A stretch of DNA of 64,000 nt from contig NZ_AFOZ01000014.1 in NCBI RefSeq assembly GCF_000217915.1, positions 124,001-188,000 of the forward strand. Direction: 5' to 3'. This document shows positions 8,808-18,503 of this stretch, one piece after another. Made by a program: the position numbers and the translations under genes. The stretch's first letter is position 1; every line of letters begins with the position of its first letter. The notes under the pieces were generated by a model, which saw nothing but the letters and a program-made list of their open reading frames with translations, made no database searches and was not told the origin of the DNA. Origin of the DNA: Shewanella sp. HN-41. GTDB taxonomy: Bacteria > Pseudomonadota > Gammaproteobacteria > Enterobacterales > Shewanellaceae.

Positions 8808-9497
8808 TTAGCTTTTACGTGCTTTGATACGGTCAAGCACGGCATTAGCATTAGACTTTTGCTCGCCTATCCCTGCTTCGGCTAACTTAGCTTGCAGTGA
8901 CTTATCACTGTTTTCTTCGGCTAAGGTTTCAGCGGCTTTTAATCTGTCGTCAAACTGTTGCTGACGTGCCTTGATACGTTCTAATGAATCTTTAGCATTC
9001 AGCAGTTTAGAGTTGCTTGAAGCGAAAGAGTCGGTAATGGTTGCCGTGGCTTTTTGCACGCTCTCAGTGGTTTTAACCATGCTTAACTGGCGCTGATAAT
9101 CAGACAGTTGGCGTTCGGTCTTCTTCACTAAATCCTTCAGACGCAGTGCATGGGCACTGAAGCTGTCGTTGGCGCTTTGCTGCTCGGCTAATTGCTGATC
9201 AAGCTCGGCAATTTTTTCTGCAACTTCAATTGCTAAGGTTTCATTGCCCTTATCAAGTGCTTGGGTTGCATAGCCTTCGTGCTCGGCAATGGAACGTTTT
9301 AGGCGATCGATTTCACGACTGGCTTGCATTTCTTTTGCCATGACATCTGTCAGTTCGCGCTTAGCGTTGGTTAAATGTTTTTCGGCGTCACGGATTTCCT
9401 GTTCGAAAATACGGGTTGAGTTTGCATCAACGATGCTCTGGCCAACTTCGGTGGCACCACCGCGAAACGCTGTCAAAATTTTATTCAGAATGCCCAT
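8808..9497 (-). CDS. PspA/IM30-family membrane-stress protein (YjfJ-like)
   Basis: The 229-residue protein is almost entirely alpha-helical coiled coil. It begins with the amphipathic MGILNKILTAFRGGATEVGQSIVDANSTRIFEQEIRDAEKHL typical of PspA/IM30, which bind stressed inner membranes and assemble into ESCRT-III-like polymers. The ATG has an excellent Shine-Dalgarno (AAGGAG, 7 bases before). It lies 11 bp after the DUF2170 gene, as in the E. coli pair yjfI-yjfJ, and a terminator follows. No pspF, pspB or pspC is nearby, so this is the polyamine-module PspA rather than the classical sigma-54 psp operon. Membrane protection is inferred from the family. Confidence 0.88.
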   Translation of the reverse strand: MGILNKILTAFRGGATEVGQSIVDANSTRIFEQEIRDAEKHLTNAKRELTDVMAKEMQASREIDRLKRSIAEHEGYATQALDKGNETLAIEVAEKIAELDQQLAEQQSANDSFSAHALRLKDLVKKTERQLSDYQRQLSMVKTTESVQKATATITDSFASSNSKLLNAKDSLERIKARQQQFDDRLKAAETLAEENSDKSLQAKLAEAGIGEQKSNANAVLDRIKARKS

Positions 9498-9508
9498 TTT
9501 GTGGCTCC

Positions 9509-9922
9509 TTATTTCAGATAGTCGACCATTTCATCGATAACTTCTAAGCAGTTATCGGATAAAACTGCTAATTCTTGCTCGATTTCGAGCATGCTAGATT
9601 GCAGTGATAGCGCACCGTAAACCACGTATTTGTCATCAATTTTCGCAAAGGCTGACAGAGGCATTGGAATGTTGAGTTCTAGCATGGTTTCAAACATTTC
9701 ACTGCGACGTTCTTGGTTTACTTCGTTCTCGCCCCACAGGTAACTGATGCAAAGAATCTGGTTATCCGTCACCGATACGAATACCGGGATTTCTTCACGA
9801 CCAACCACATTCACTTGCAATACTTCGACTTCGCCATCAATAGGATAACAATCGAACTGAAAGCCGGTTTGGCTATTATTGCCAAGACTGTTGAGGTGAT
9901 TGGCAAGGGTATGGATATTCAT
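9509..9922 (-). CDS. DUF2170 protein (YjfI-like), partner of PspA
   Basis: This 137-residue cytosolic protein begins MNIHTLANHLNSLGN. Its body (YPIDGEVEVLQVNVVGREEIPVF, ISYLWGENEV, MFETMLELNIPMPLSAFAKI, YVVYGALS) resembles the DUF2170/YjfI family, which is nearly always next to a PspA gene. The ATG at 9922 is preferred over upstream in-frame codons because AAGGA lies 5 bases before it. Two GACATA-N-TATGTC palindromes lie directly upstream, one over a TTGACA hexamer and one between promoter and start. That suggests a repressible internal promoter for this gene and pspA. Its biochemical function is unknown. Confidence 0.75.
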   Translation of the reverse strand: MNIHTLANHLNSLGNNSQTGFQFDCYPIDGEVEVLQVNVVGREEIPVFVSVTDNQILCISYLWGENEVNQERRSEMFETMLELNIPMPLSAFAKIDDKYVVYGALSLQSSMLEIEQELAVLSDNCLEVIDEMVDYLK

Positions 9923-9935
9923 ATTTGTCCTTATT

Positions 9936-9948
9936 GACATATTATGTC
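9936..9948. promoter_or_regulatory. GACATA-N-TATGTC palindrome, downstream copy at the yjfI promoter
   Basis: GACATATTATGTC is a perfect 13-bp palindrome 14-26 bases before the DUF2170 ATG. It sits where the transcription start or early leader is expected, a typical place for a repressor. Two more copies of the same element occur in the window. Confidence 0.65.
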
Positions 9949-9969
9949 TGTGTTCAAAGATAGCATCAA

Positions 9970-9987
9970 GACATAATATGTCAAGCA
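9970..9987 (-). promoter_or_regulatory. Promoter -35 overlapping the second GACATA-N-TATGTC palindrome
   Basis: The palindrome occupies 9970-9982. On the minus strand it overlaps TTGACA, a perfect -35 hexamer, followed 16 bases later by TATCTT as a possible -10. The operator would therefore cover the -35 box. Confidence 0.55.
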
Positions 9988-10000
9988 CTATCTTTATCCG

Positions 10001-11725
10001 TTAAAAAAGTTCCAGTCCTTGGGTTTCGGACCAAGCCTGTAGATGGTAGTGATACAACTGCAACGAGCCGAGTTCATTAGGTTTGATATTGGCGGCATCC
10101 CGGTAAAAGTTAGCCGGAAACTCAAAGGCACCGTTCACTAAACCTAAGGTCAACCAATCATCCTTTACAGGCAGAGCGTTAAGCTCGGCTAGCCTATGCT
10201 GGGCATCTTTGCCGCTTAATGTTGCAATACTCCAACCCCATTCACCAAAACTGGGCACATTATGATGGTATTGTTTGACGTCAAATCCCGCTAATGCCAA
10301 GGTTTTTGCGACCGAGATAAATGCTGTTTGGGCATGGTAAGGCGAGGTTGACTGTACTGTCAGAGCGCCATCATTGCTCATTAGTTCCTTTAATTTACGG
10401 TAGAAATAGTCCGAGTAGAGTTTATTAAGATCGGGGTGACTCGGATCGGGCAGATCCACAATAATGGCATCGTATTTCACACCCGTTGCAATCAGTTTAT
10501 CGACGCCATTAAAGGCATCATCATGGATTACTGTGACGCGGGGATCGTTAAAGGCATCACCATTAAGTGCCAACATGGCGCGGCTCAATCTGTCGGGCAT
10601 AGCGGTATCGGTGGATTTAAAGAGTTGTACTAGCGCCGCATCAAGATCGAGCAGTGTTACTTGCTCCGGTTCCCACTGAAGCACTTGCTTTAAGCCAAGC
10701 CCATCGCCACCGCCGATAATCAACACTTTGTTATGACGGGCACTGGCCGCGAGCGTTGGGTGCACAAGAAATGCATGGTAAATATGTTCATCAATACTGG
10801 AAAACTGCAACCGGCCATTAATATATAAAGCATAAATGGGTGGCAGACCGTTCCCGCGTAGTCGCTCAGTAAAGGTAAGTTGTTGAAACCGAGTCGCTTT
10901 ACTGTAAATAACTTTATCTTTATAGAGCAAATTATTGAAGTGTCGTTCCCATTGCGGGCCTTGAGTTGCGAGTACAAGTAAGACTCCTGTGACCATAAGG
11001 TGCCCAGTTAACAGAAGTTTAGGACGGCGGATTTTAGGCCAGAATCGCCAGATAAACACAAAACCCGCGAGCAAATTGAAACTGGCAGTTAAGGCCGCGG
11101 CGAGTTGAATATCAATGGCGAGCATGAAGCCCACCCAAATGGCGGCTCCTATGCCCGCACCTATATAATCGGCGCCGTAAATAGTCCCCGCATTGTGGAG
11201 CAAATGTTCGTCCGAAAGGGACTGGCGAACCCTAGCGATCAGTGGGATTTCCATGCCAATCATCAGGCCTAGTAACACACCCCATACATAGGGTAAATAT
11301 TCGCTGAGTTTCTGTAGTTGACCAATCACACCGCCTTCGGGGAGTTGATCCGGTGGTAAGCCTAAGGTGCTGGCGATCAGCATGGGTAACTGCTGGCCAA
11401 AACCAATCACAGCCGCGGTGATCAGAATGGCCAATGAACCACAGAGTGCGACAGTGAGTTCTAAAATGACAAAGCCAGTAAAGGCATCGCGGATCTTACG
11501 GGCGGCAAAGGCTCCTAAGCCCATGGAGACTATCATCAAGCCGATCATCGTATAGATGGCGGCTTCCAACGCCCCTAAAATGCGCCCCGCGTAGTGGGAT
11601 AACAGATATTCATAGATTAGGCCGCACCCTGCTAATACGGCCATAATGCCCAATAATAGGGCATCATCGAACCAACCTAGGTGGCTGGGTTTAGCCGCTA
11701 AGGAGGTTGAGCGAGTTTCTTGCAT
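10001..11725 (-). CDS. Membrane-fused polyamine aminopropyltransferase (spermidine synthase-like)
   Basis: This 574-residue protein is a fusion. About seven hydrophobic helices span residues 22-245, starting at LLGIMAVLAGCGLIYEYLLSHYAG. A spermidine-synthase domain follows at about 265-530: the nucleotide motif VLIIGGGDGLGLKQVL, the acidic LLDLDAALVQLF, a HDDAF motif and the catalytic-loop DLPDPSHPDLNKLYS. Aminopropyltransferases transfer propylamine from decarboxylated SAM to a polyamine; substrate and direction here are unproven. It starts 4 bp after the DUF350 gene, indicating translational coupling. Membrane-embedded versions typically co-occur with DUF350 and PspA genes. Soluble SpeE proteins of about 290 residues lack the N-terminal half. 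Confidence 0.85.
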   Translation of the reverse strand: MQETRSTSLAAKPSHLGWFDDALLLGIMAVLAGCGLIYEYLLSHYAGRILGALEAAIYTMIGLMIVSMGLGAFAARKIRDAFTGFVILELTVALCGSLAILITAAVIGFGQQLPMLIASTLGLPPDQLPEGGVIGQLQKLSEYLPYVWGVLLGLMIGMEIPLIARVRQSLSDEHLLHNAGTIYGADYIGAGIGAAIWVGFMLAIDIQLAAALTASFNLLAGFVFIWRFWPKIRRPKLLLTGHLMVTGVLLVLATQGPQWERHFNNLLYKDKVIYSKATRFQQLTFTERLRGNGLPPIYALYINGRLQFSSIDEHIYHAFLVHPTLAASARHNKVLIIGGGDGLGLKQVLQWEPEQVTLLDLDAALVQLFKSTDTAMPDRLSRAMLALNGDAFNDPRVTVIHDDAFNGVDKLIATGVKYDAIIVDLPDPSHPDLNKLYSDYFYRKLKELMSNDGALTVQSTSPYHAQTAFISVAKTLALAGFDVKQYHHNVPSFGEWGWSIATLSGKDAQHRLAELNALPVKDDWLTLGLVNGAFEFPANFYRDAANIKPNELGSLQLYHYHLQAWSETQGLELF

Positions 11726-11729
11726 TTAA

Positions 11730-12629
11730 TCAGGCCATCAGTGCCGTAAGGATAAGTGCGATAGCGATACTGATCGCCATTTCTACCGCAGCGATACCGA
11801 TATTGTGTTGCCTCTCGACCTCATCGGCTAAATCGATGCTGGCGAGTACCAGTTTTTTCACAATAAACAGCAACAAGGTCAGTGCGATTAACATGATCAC
11901 TGAGAACACTAGCCAGCCGATCACGTTCGTGACATAAGCCGTTGGATTATAAATGATAAAGTGGCTGGCGGCATTGAAACTGAGCGCCATAGCAATCATA
12001 TAACCCGCATGACGTATGGCCAGTGCAGTATGGCCCTGCACCAAAGCCTGTTGCATTGAGGAGTCTTGATTGCGACTGGCGAAGCGATGTTCGCGCCAGC
12101 GAGTCAGTAACACCAACATAAGCTGTGAGATAGCAAAGGCGCTGAAGATAGCGATAAAAGTGTCTAAGGTTAAATCTTCCGCCCATAGCAGCACGGAGCG
12201 GATGATAATGGCTGTCGCTATGGCAACGCTGGCATCGACAATCGCGATGGACACATTCCCTTTGACGATTTGCTCGTTCTTATCGAACTCATTTAAGGCA
12301 ATCTTATCGTGGAGGAAACGGCCTAATTTAATCAGCACTAAGCCGAATAAACCATAGGCGCTCATGCCGATAGCCTCGGTTAGGTAAGAATGTGCCGCAG
12401 CGCCCGTGATAGCCCCTGTCAGTACTATGCCGAGCGCGGCAACGGCGCCCGCGGTGCTGATGCCAAAGGCAAAGTTATCTCGCTCTGCTAATTCGTTACG
12501 GCTGTTGACTCTGACGCTCCAGCCTTGCAAATAACGCATTAATGTCAGCAAGATAACCGCAATTGTGAGGTCGATTGCCAGTATGGTGGCTAGCTCTGGT
12601 GTGATACCGAAATCCTGAAATAGTGTCAT
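11730..12629 (-). CDS. DUF350 multi-pass membrane protein (YjfL-like, duplicated)
   Basis: The 299-residue protein has about eight hydrophobic helices in two similar halves. Each half has the pattern of DUF350, a family that includes E. coli YjfL (FGISTAGAVAALGIVLTGAI, and later AIRHAGYMIAMALSFNAAS). Both ends also have related helices (IDLTIAVILLTLMRYLQG, VEMAISIAIALILTALMA). It is flanked at 4 bp by the aminopropyltransferase and at 13 bp by the lipoprotein, so the three form one operon. Transport or anchoring of polyamine-modified material would fit, but no function is established from sequence. Confidence 0.8.
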   Translation of the reverse strand: MTLFQDFGITPELATILAIDLTIAVILLTLMRYLQGWSVRVNSRNELAERDNFAFGISTAGAVAALGIVLTGAITGAAAHSYLTEAIGMSAYGLFGLVLIKLGRFLHDKIALNEFDKNEQIVKGNVSIAIVDASVAIATAIIIRSVLLWAEDLTLDTFIAIFSAFAISQLMLVLLTRWREHRFASRNQDSSMQQALVQGHTALAIRHAGYMIAMALSFNAASHFIIYNPTAYVTNVIGWLVFSVIMLIALTLLLFIVKKLVLASIDLADEVERQHNIGIAAVEMAISIAIALILTALMA

Positions 12630-12642
12630 TGGAAATCCTTAG

Positions 12643-13614
12643 TTACTTGCCCCGGCGCACACTGCGGGTCGTGCGATTACTGGAATTGCGAAAGCTGCTG
12701 TCTTTAGAATAGTTTGAACGAAACTTGCTGCTCGAACTTTTACTGGCACTGGTGGTATTGGCTTTAGGTGCACTGGTGCTTTCACGGGAGAGCGCCGTAG
12801 CTCCGGTACGCGGTTTAGCGTAGGGGCTATCGAAGCGCTTACCTTGGGAGTCGAAACGTTTTTTAGTTTGCTCGAAGGTTTTAGCCTGGGCATTCGCTTG
12901 TTTGGGTGACGTATAGCGATAGCGGCCTACATCATTGTAATAGCTATATCCGCGATTGCCGGACCACCTGTCGTAATAAATTGGGCGGTTGAAGACATTC
13001 GAAAACATCGAGTACATGCCATACCAGGCCCAAAACGACATACCGTTCGAGTCGGTTTGCCAGCTACCATAGGATGGATTGCCGACCAATTGACTACCTG
13101 GGCCAAAATCTTCGGCACTATTGGCGAGTGCGGCGGCTTCGCGGCTAATCGCATTCACCCGGGCGAGCTTGCCCTCGGACATATCGGCGACCACGTTCAC
13201 GGGATCGGACAACATATCGTTATACAAACTAGGATCAGCTGCCTGATAGAGGTTCTCGGCTTCGGCTAATTGTTGATCCAAATCGGCAAAGTTTGCTGAA
13301 TTTTTGGACTCTTCCAAACGACGTTTTAGGGAGGAATACATAGGCCCTTGGGTGCCTGCATCCTTGGCTAATTCGTCGAGAAGGGGAGCGAAATCGGGTT
13401 TTTGCTGTTTTAACAGTGTGCTGTACTGGTTTAACAGATTGGCGTTACGCAATTGTCCATCATCAAGCATGGTGCTCAATGTGGTGAGGCGTTGCTCTGT
13501 GAGTTGTTGATACTTTTCAATTTTTGCCGGCCTATCATCGCCACATCCCGTGAGCGATAGCATGACGGCTAAACAGAGTATCGATGCGAGAACACGCATT
13601 AGCATTCCTGCCAT
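12643..13614 (-). CDS. Hypothetical lipoprotein heading the polyamine-stress operon
   Basis: I do not recognise a named family. The ATG at 13614 is preceded by GGAG at 5 bases and opens a lipoprotein signal with lipobox LTGC (MAGMLMRVLASILCLAVML, then SLTGCGDD). The 323-residue product has a helical middle (residues 25-150), an aromatic patch (SFWAWYGMYSMFSN, YYDRWSGNRGYSYYND) and a Ser/Arg/Lys-rich low-complexity C-terminus ending SNRTTRSVRRGK. The tail is reminiscent of E. coli YjfM (DUF1190), another lipoprotein beside yjfL, but direct homology is not shown. A GACATA-N-TATGTC palindrome upstream overlaps its likely -35. Confidence 0.7.
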   Translation of the reverse strand: MAGMLMRVLASILCLAVMLSLTGCGDDRPAKIEKYQQLTEQRLTTLSTMLDDGQLRNANLLNQYSTLLKQQKPDFAPLLDELAKDAGTQGPMYSSLKRRLEESKNSANFADLDQQLAEAENLYQAADPSLYNDMLSDPVNVVADMSEGKLARVNAISREAAALANSAEDFGPGSQLVGNPSYGSWQTDSNGMSFWAWYGMYSMFSNVFNRPIYYDRWSGNRGYSYYNDVGRYRYTSPKQANAQAKTFEQTKKRFDSQGKRFDSPYAKPRTGATALSRESTSAPKANTTSASKSSSSKFRSNYSKDSSFRNSSNRTTRSVRRGK

Positions 13615-13813
13615 GTTTTCTCCAAAAGTGTTGAAATAAAACTCAAATACTTGCAGACAATAATAATCCACTTACCCAATATGCCTGCCGTGCAGGTTAT
13701 AGTACCCTTAAATGCCACGGAAGAAAGGAAGTCTTTTTCGTATTTTGTCATCCTGCGACTAGGACACTGCAAGTTTCATCAAAGCTGATGTGACGCCATT
13801 CTATATCATTTGC

Positions 13814-13826
13814 GACATAATATGTC
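13814..13826. promoter_or_regulatory. Third GACATA-N-TATGTC palindrome, between the lipoprotein operon and glnE
   Basis: GACATAATATGTC is again perfect. On the minus strand it overlaps TCGACA, a 5/6 match to -35, with TATAGA 17 bases on, mirroring the arrangement upstream of yjfI. On the plus strand it lies 27 bp before the glnE ATG, so it could affect both directions. Confidence 0.6.
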
Positions 13827-13852
13827 GATAGTTAAATTTGTTAGGGATTATT

Positions 13853-16713
13853 ATGACCATGCAAAAAGACAGTAATAAGTCATTGTCTATTCTGATCACT
13901 CAAACGGCAGAGCGCCATTGGCAGCGGTTAGAGGAAGTGTGGTCCGAAGGGCTCTCGCAACTGACACCCAACCAGCAGCAAGAGTTAAAAGCTGTGCTTG
14001 GGCTCAGTGATTATGTGGCGGCGCAGTTGAGCCGTCACCCCGAATGGATAAGGTCACTGTTTGCTGGCGACTTGCAGCTGATTGAACGTCAATACTTTGA
14101 TACTGAATTGCATGCAAAGCTTGCCAGTGCCACATCCGAAGAGATGGCTAAATCTGTGCTGCGACGCTTTCGTAACTATCAAATGGTGCGTTTGGCTTGG
14201 CGTGATTTTTTAGATTACGCGACGCTAGAAGAATCCCTCCTCGATTTATCGGTCCTTGCCGAGGCCTTAGTGATTTGTGCCCGTGATTGGCTCTACAGGG
14301 ATATGTGTACTCAGTATGGCACGCCAATGGATAAGGCGGGCAATCCACAGCCATTGTTGATCTTAGGTATGGGAAAATTGGGTGGCCGTGAGCTTAATTT
14401 CTCCTCTGATATCGATTTGATTTTTACCTTCCCCGAACATGGTGAAACCGTCGGTGGCCGCCGTAACCTTGATAATCAACAATTTTTTATCCGTATGGGG
14501 CAGCGATTGGTTAATCTGCTCGATCAAATTAGTGTCGATGGGTTTGTCTTTCGTGTGGATATGCGTCTGCGTCCCTATGGCGAGAGTGGCCCGCTGGTGG
14601 TGAGTTTTAGCGGTCTTGAGGATTATTACCAAGAACAAGGCCGCGATTGGGAGCGATATGCCATGGTCAAGGCCCGAGCACTCGGACCTTGGAGCCACTT
14701 CAGTGATGAATTGCATTCTATGCTCAGGCCCTTTGTGTATCGCCGCTATATCGATTTTTCGGCGATTGAATCCCTGCGAAAAATGAAACAACTTATCGCC
14801 CAAGAGGTGCGTCGTCGCCAATTGACCGACAATATTAAACTCGGTGCCGGGGGAATACGTGAGGTGGAGTTCGTGGTGCAGAGCTTTCAGCTGATCCGCG
14901 GTGGCCGCGAGCCCTCTCTGCGCCAGCAGAGTTTATTTGGCGCTATGGACACTCTGTATAGCCTTGGGCAATTTGAGTATCTGGCGGTAGATGAGCTTAA
15001 GCACAGTTATTTGCTGCTACGTCGAGTCGAAAACCTACTGCAAGCTATCGATGATAAACAGACTCAAACATTGCCGAATAACCCGCTCGATTGGGCGAGA
15101 TTGTGTTATGTGCTCGATATGGCCAATGAAACCGACCTTCGTACCCATATTGAGGCCGCGATGGCGAAAATTCATCGCCACTTTAAAGCGACCGTAGGGG
15201 GGAAGAAGGTGAAGAAAAAGCCGAGCATTGGACGATGCAACTGTGGAATGTGCAACAGGATGACCATGCCGTTGCCCTGCTAGCAGAGCAACATATCGAA
15301 GATCCACAGTTATGGCCTTTGCTCAGTCGCTGGCGTGAAACTGTGACTAAGCGTTCCATCGGCCCCCGAGGCCGAGAAACCCTCGATAAGTTAATGCCAA
15401 GATTGCTAGAAGAATTGCTTAATCAACCGAGTCCATCGGCGGCCTTTGAGCCCGTGTCTAAGGTACTTGAGCAGATTTTAACGCGCACAACCTACCTTGA
15501 ATTGCTGTGTGAGAATCCCGGTGCGCGCCAGCAGTTGGTCAGTCTATGTTGCGCCAGTCCTTGGATTGCCGCCCAATTGGCTAAGTTTCCCATGTTGCTC
15601 GATGAACTTATCGATCCAGCACACTTATATGATACGACCTCGCTGGATGACTACCCCAGTGAACTGCGCCAGTATCTGCTGCGGGTGCCTGAAGATGATA
15701 TGGAACAGCAGATGGAAGCGCTGCGTCAATTTAAGCTATCGCAACAGCTTAAGATTGCCGCAGCCGATGTGACGGGGGTTCTTCCTGTGATGCAGGTGAG
15801 CGATCACTTAACCTTTTTAGCCGAAGCGATTATTGAGCAAGTGGTGATGCAGGCATGGCAACAGGTCGCTCAGCGTCACGGTGTTCCCACTTATCTTGAG
15901 GGCAATGATACTGGTTTTGCCGTCATTGGCTACGGCAAGTTAGGGGGGATCGAACTGGGGTATGGTTCGGATCTCGATCTGGTGTTCCTGTATGAAGCAC
16001 ATGCTAGCATGGCCAACAGCCTAACCAATGGCGACAGGCCCATCGAGGTCGGACATTTTTATCTGAAACTGGCGCAGCGAATTCTGCATTTATTTTCGAC
16101 TCGTACTACCTCGGGCGAGTTGTATGAGGTGGATATGCGATTACGCCCGTCGGGGGCATCGGGTTTGATGGTGAGTGAAATCACCCGTTTTGGTGAATAC
16201 CAAGCCGATGAGGCTTGGACTTGGGAGCATCAAGCCTTAGTGCGTTCGCGCTTTGTTTTTGGGGATAATAGTCTGGCGGTGAAATTCAGCCGTATCCGAG
16301 CCTCGGTGCTGGAAAAACCGAGGGATAAAGGTGAGCTTAAAAAAGCGGTGCGCGAGATGCGCCAAAAGATGCGCGATCACTTGCTTAAAGTTAGTGAGGG
16401 GACATTCGATTTAAAGCAGAGTCCTGGTGGCATCGCCGATATTGAGTTTATTGCCCAGTATTTAGTACTGGCCAATGCCCATGAATATCCCGAATTGTCA
16501 ATTTGGTCCGACAATGTACGTATTTTCGGTGTATTGGCCGAGCTTGAGCTTCTACCTATGATGAGCGCCCAGCATTTAACCCAAAGTTATTGTTGGTTAA
16601 GGGATGAAAATCATCGACTTACATTGCAGCAAAAACCGGGACAACTGCCTTATACTGGGGTGGAGGAACATGCCGAGCGAGTGCTTAACATTTATCGAAC
16701 CGTGCTCGATTAG
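13853..16713 (+). CDS. glnE: Glutamine synthetase adenylyltransferase/deadenylylase GlnE, frameshifted in a G run
   Basis: GlnE adds and removes AMP on glutamine synthetase under PII control. Both nucleotidyltransferase halves are visible: [20 protein letters not shown] near residue 173 (deadenylylase) and [20 protein letters not shown] in the second half (adenylylase), each with GXGKXGGXEL and DXD motifs. The frame breaks at the G6 run 15197-15202. Adding one G joins the parts as [20 protein letters not shown] and gives 953 residues, the usual GlnE length. The start is the ATG at 13853 with AGGG 6 bases upstream. One clean homopolymer indel and otherwise perfect conservation favour a sequencing error over a pseudogene. 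Confidence 0.93.
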
Positions 16714-16863
16714 TTTCGCCTTTACCTCCCTAACCCGTTTAGGCCAATATTGTTGCCATTGAATGATGTCCACTAAATGCGGTACTGAATGTTGGCGCTA
16801 ATCTGCAAGACGTTCCCATTAACTTGGTCTAAAGTTTAATAAGAGCAGCAAGCAGAGAGCGCC

Positions 16864-17835
16864 ATGCAATTACCGCTAATCCCTGAGAATGAGCTACAAC
16901 GTTTAGCCACATTGCGTTCACTCAATGTGTTAGATACCGATGCCGAAGAACGTTTCGATCGTATTACTCGGCTCACTCGACGGATTTTTTCCTTACCCTA
17001 TTGTGTCGTTACCCTTGTCGATGCAAACCGTCAATGGTTTAAGTCCCGCCAAGGATTAGAAGTCACTGAAACCTCAAGGGATATTTCTTTCTGCGCCCAT
17101 GCCATTAACCATGAGGGTATTTTCATTGTTAATGACACGCTCAAGGATCCTCGCTTTAGTGATAATCCACTGGTGACTGAACAGCCGCATATTCGGTTTT
17201 ATGCTGGGTACCCCTTAACTATTCACGATCAATTTCGGGTGGGAACCCTGTGTCTAATCGATACTGTTCCGCGGACGTTTAGTGCTGAAGATATTGAAAC
17301 CTTGACGGATTTAGGCCAGATGGTGGAGGCTGAGTTACTCTCCATTGCCCAAAATACCTTAGACCCACTCACGGCTATTTCTAATCGTCGTGGTTTTGAA
17401 TTATTGGCGCATCAATCCCTAGCGAGTTGTCGTCGTACCAATGCAGAAGCGGCCTTGGTCTTCTTCGATCTAGACTTTTTTAAAGAAGTGAACGACAACT
17501 TTGGCCACCGTAGAGGGGATCAAGTGTTATATGATTTTGCCCATATTTTAATGTCTGCCTTTAGGGAGTCGGATGTGATAGCACGCCTCGGCGGTGATGA
17601 GTTTGTGGTGCTGTTAAGTTTTGTACACAGGGAGACGGTTAACCTCGCCATAAACCGTTTTAAACTGTTACTTGAGCAATATAATCAACGACATCCTCTG
17701 CAGCATAAGATTGCAACCAGTATTGGCGTTGCCCATTGGACGCCGGATTCAGATGTGAGCTTAGAGGATCTGTTCGATTCCGCCGATAAAGCTATGTACC
17801 AAGATAAAGCGGCCCACCACGGCGATAAGTCCTAG
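16864..17835 (+). CDS. GAF-GGDEF diguanylate cyclase
   Basis: The 323-residue protein has an N-terminal GAF domain (about 20-160; PYCVVTLVDANRQWFKSRQG, FCAHAI) and a C-terminal GGDEF domain (about 165-318) with the intact signature RLGGDEFVVL. RESD lies five residues before it and forms the product-inhibition I-site (RxxD). It should therefore make cyclic di-GMP and be feedback-inhibited. There is no membrane segment. The GAF type is the one common in cytosolic cyclases answering small ligands or redox state; the ligand is unknown. It appears monocistronic. Confidence 0.9.
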   Translation: MQLPLIPENELQRLATLRSLNVLDTDAEERFDRITRLTRRIFSLPYCVVTLVDANRQWFKSRQGLEVTETSRDISFCAHAINHEGIFIVNDTLKDPRFSDNPLVTEQPHIRFYAGYPLTIHDQFRVGTLCLIDTVPRTFSAEDIETLTDLGQMVEAELLSIAQNTLDPLTAISNRRGFELLAHQSLASCRRTNAEAALVFFDLDFFKEVNDNFGHRRGDQVLYDFAHILMSAFRESDVIARLGGDEFVVLLSFVHRETVNLAINRFKLLLEQYNQRHPLQHKIATSIGVAHWTPDSDVSLEDLFDSADKAMYQDKAAHHGDKS

Positions 17836-18068
17836 GGGGATTTTGCTTAAATAGATAAGGGCGACAATCCGTTTGTCTGGGGATCTTTAGTCCCAGAAGG
17901 GGCTTGTGAGCATCGCACTCACCGTTAACTATATGTCCTGAATTGTAGTTCTATTTATAGGAAGGTAACCTATGATGGGTCGTATGTAGGAGCCATTATT
18001 TAGACTGACTTTGTTTTAGGGGGGAGAAGGGGATTTCACCTTGCTGCTCATCCTATAGGGGATGAAAA

Positions 18069-18359
18069 ATGACAAATTGGGTTTCAATAAATCTTGGCGA
18101 TGCGCTATTAGCTGACTATCAGCTAATCAAATTGCAAAAAAACTTAGTTGATTTATATCATCGGCATGGACAGCCCAATTCTTTTGCCGCCTATTATCGA
18201 CACGAGTCAAATGGACTCCATTGTTATATTCGCGTCTTTTTAACTCTCGAGTTTCAGTATGTCACTAAGCTTCAAAATACGGCTCAATGCGAGCCGCCAG
18301 AATTGAATGATCTGAGTTTTCTGGCAGGCAATCCAGATTATTTAGGGCATAGTTGTTAA
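18069..18359 (+). CDS. Small hypothetical protein
   Basis: This 96-residue protein is of unknown family. It has a helical start (LADYQLIKLQKNLVDLYHRHG) and a beta-like middle (AAYYRHESNGLHCYIRVFLTLEFQYV) with several His and Tyr residues. There is a good Shine-Dalgarno (GGGGATG) upstream of the ATG. It has no signal peptide or membrane helix. It lies between the cyclase and the cassette region; whether it belongs to the chromosomal backbone or the insertion is not clear. Confidence 0.6.
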   Translation: MTNWVSINLGDALLADYQLIKLQKNLVDLYHRHGQPNSFAAYYRHESNGLHCYIRVFLTLEFQYVTKLQNTAQCEPPELNDLSFLAGNPDYLGHSC

Positions 18360-18503
18360 GGGCTTTTGCCCCAAAGCTTGCTAGCATTCATTTAGTGAAT
18401 CGAAAATTGACGAACTACTTGCTCTAACAGTTCAGAGAAGAGCCATGGGTATACAGTCATATTCAAATTTAAGTAGCTTTTCGCGTTTTAAACCCATTAT
18501 TTT

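Noticed and set aside
12639..12893. Pro/Val-rich minus-strand ORF inside the lipoprotein gene
   Set aside because: It is a shadow of the low-complexity tail in another frame.
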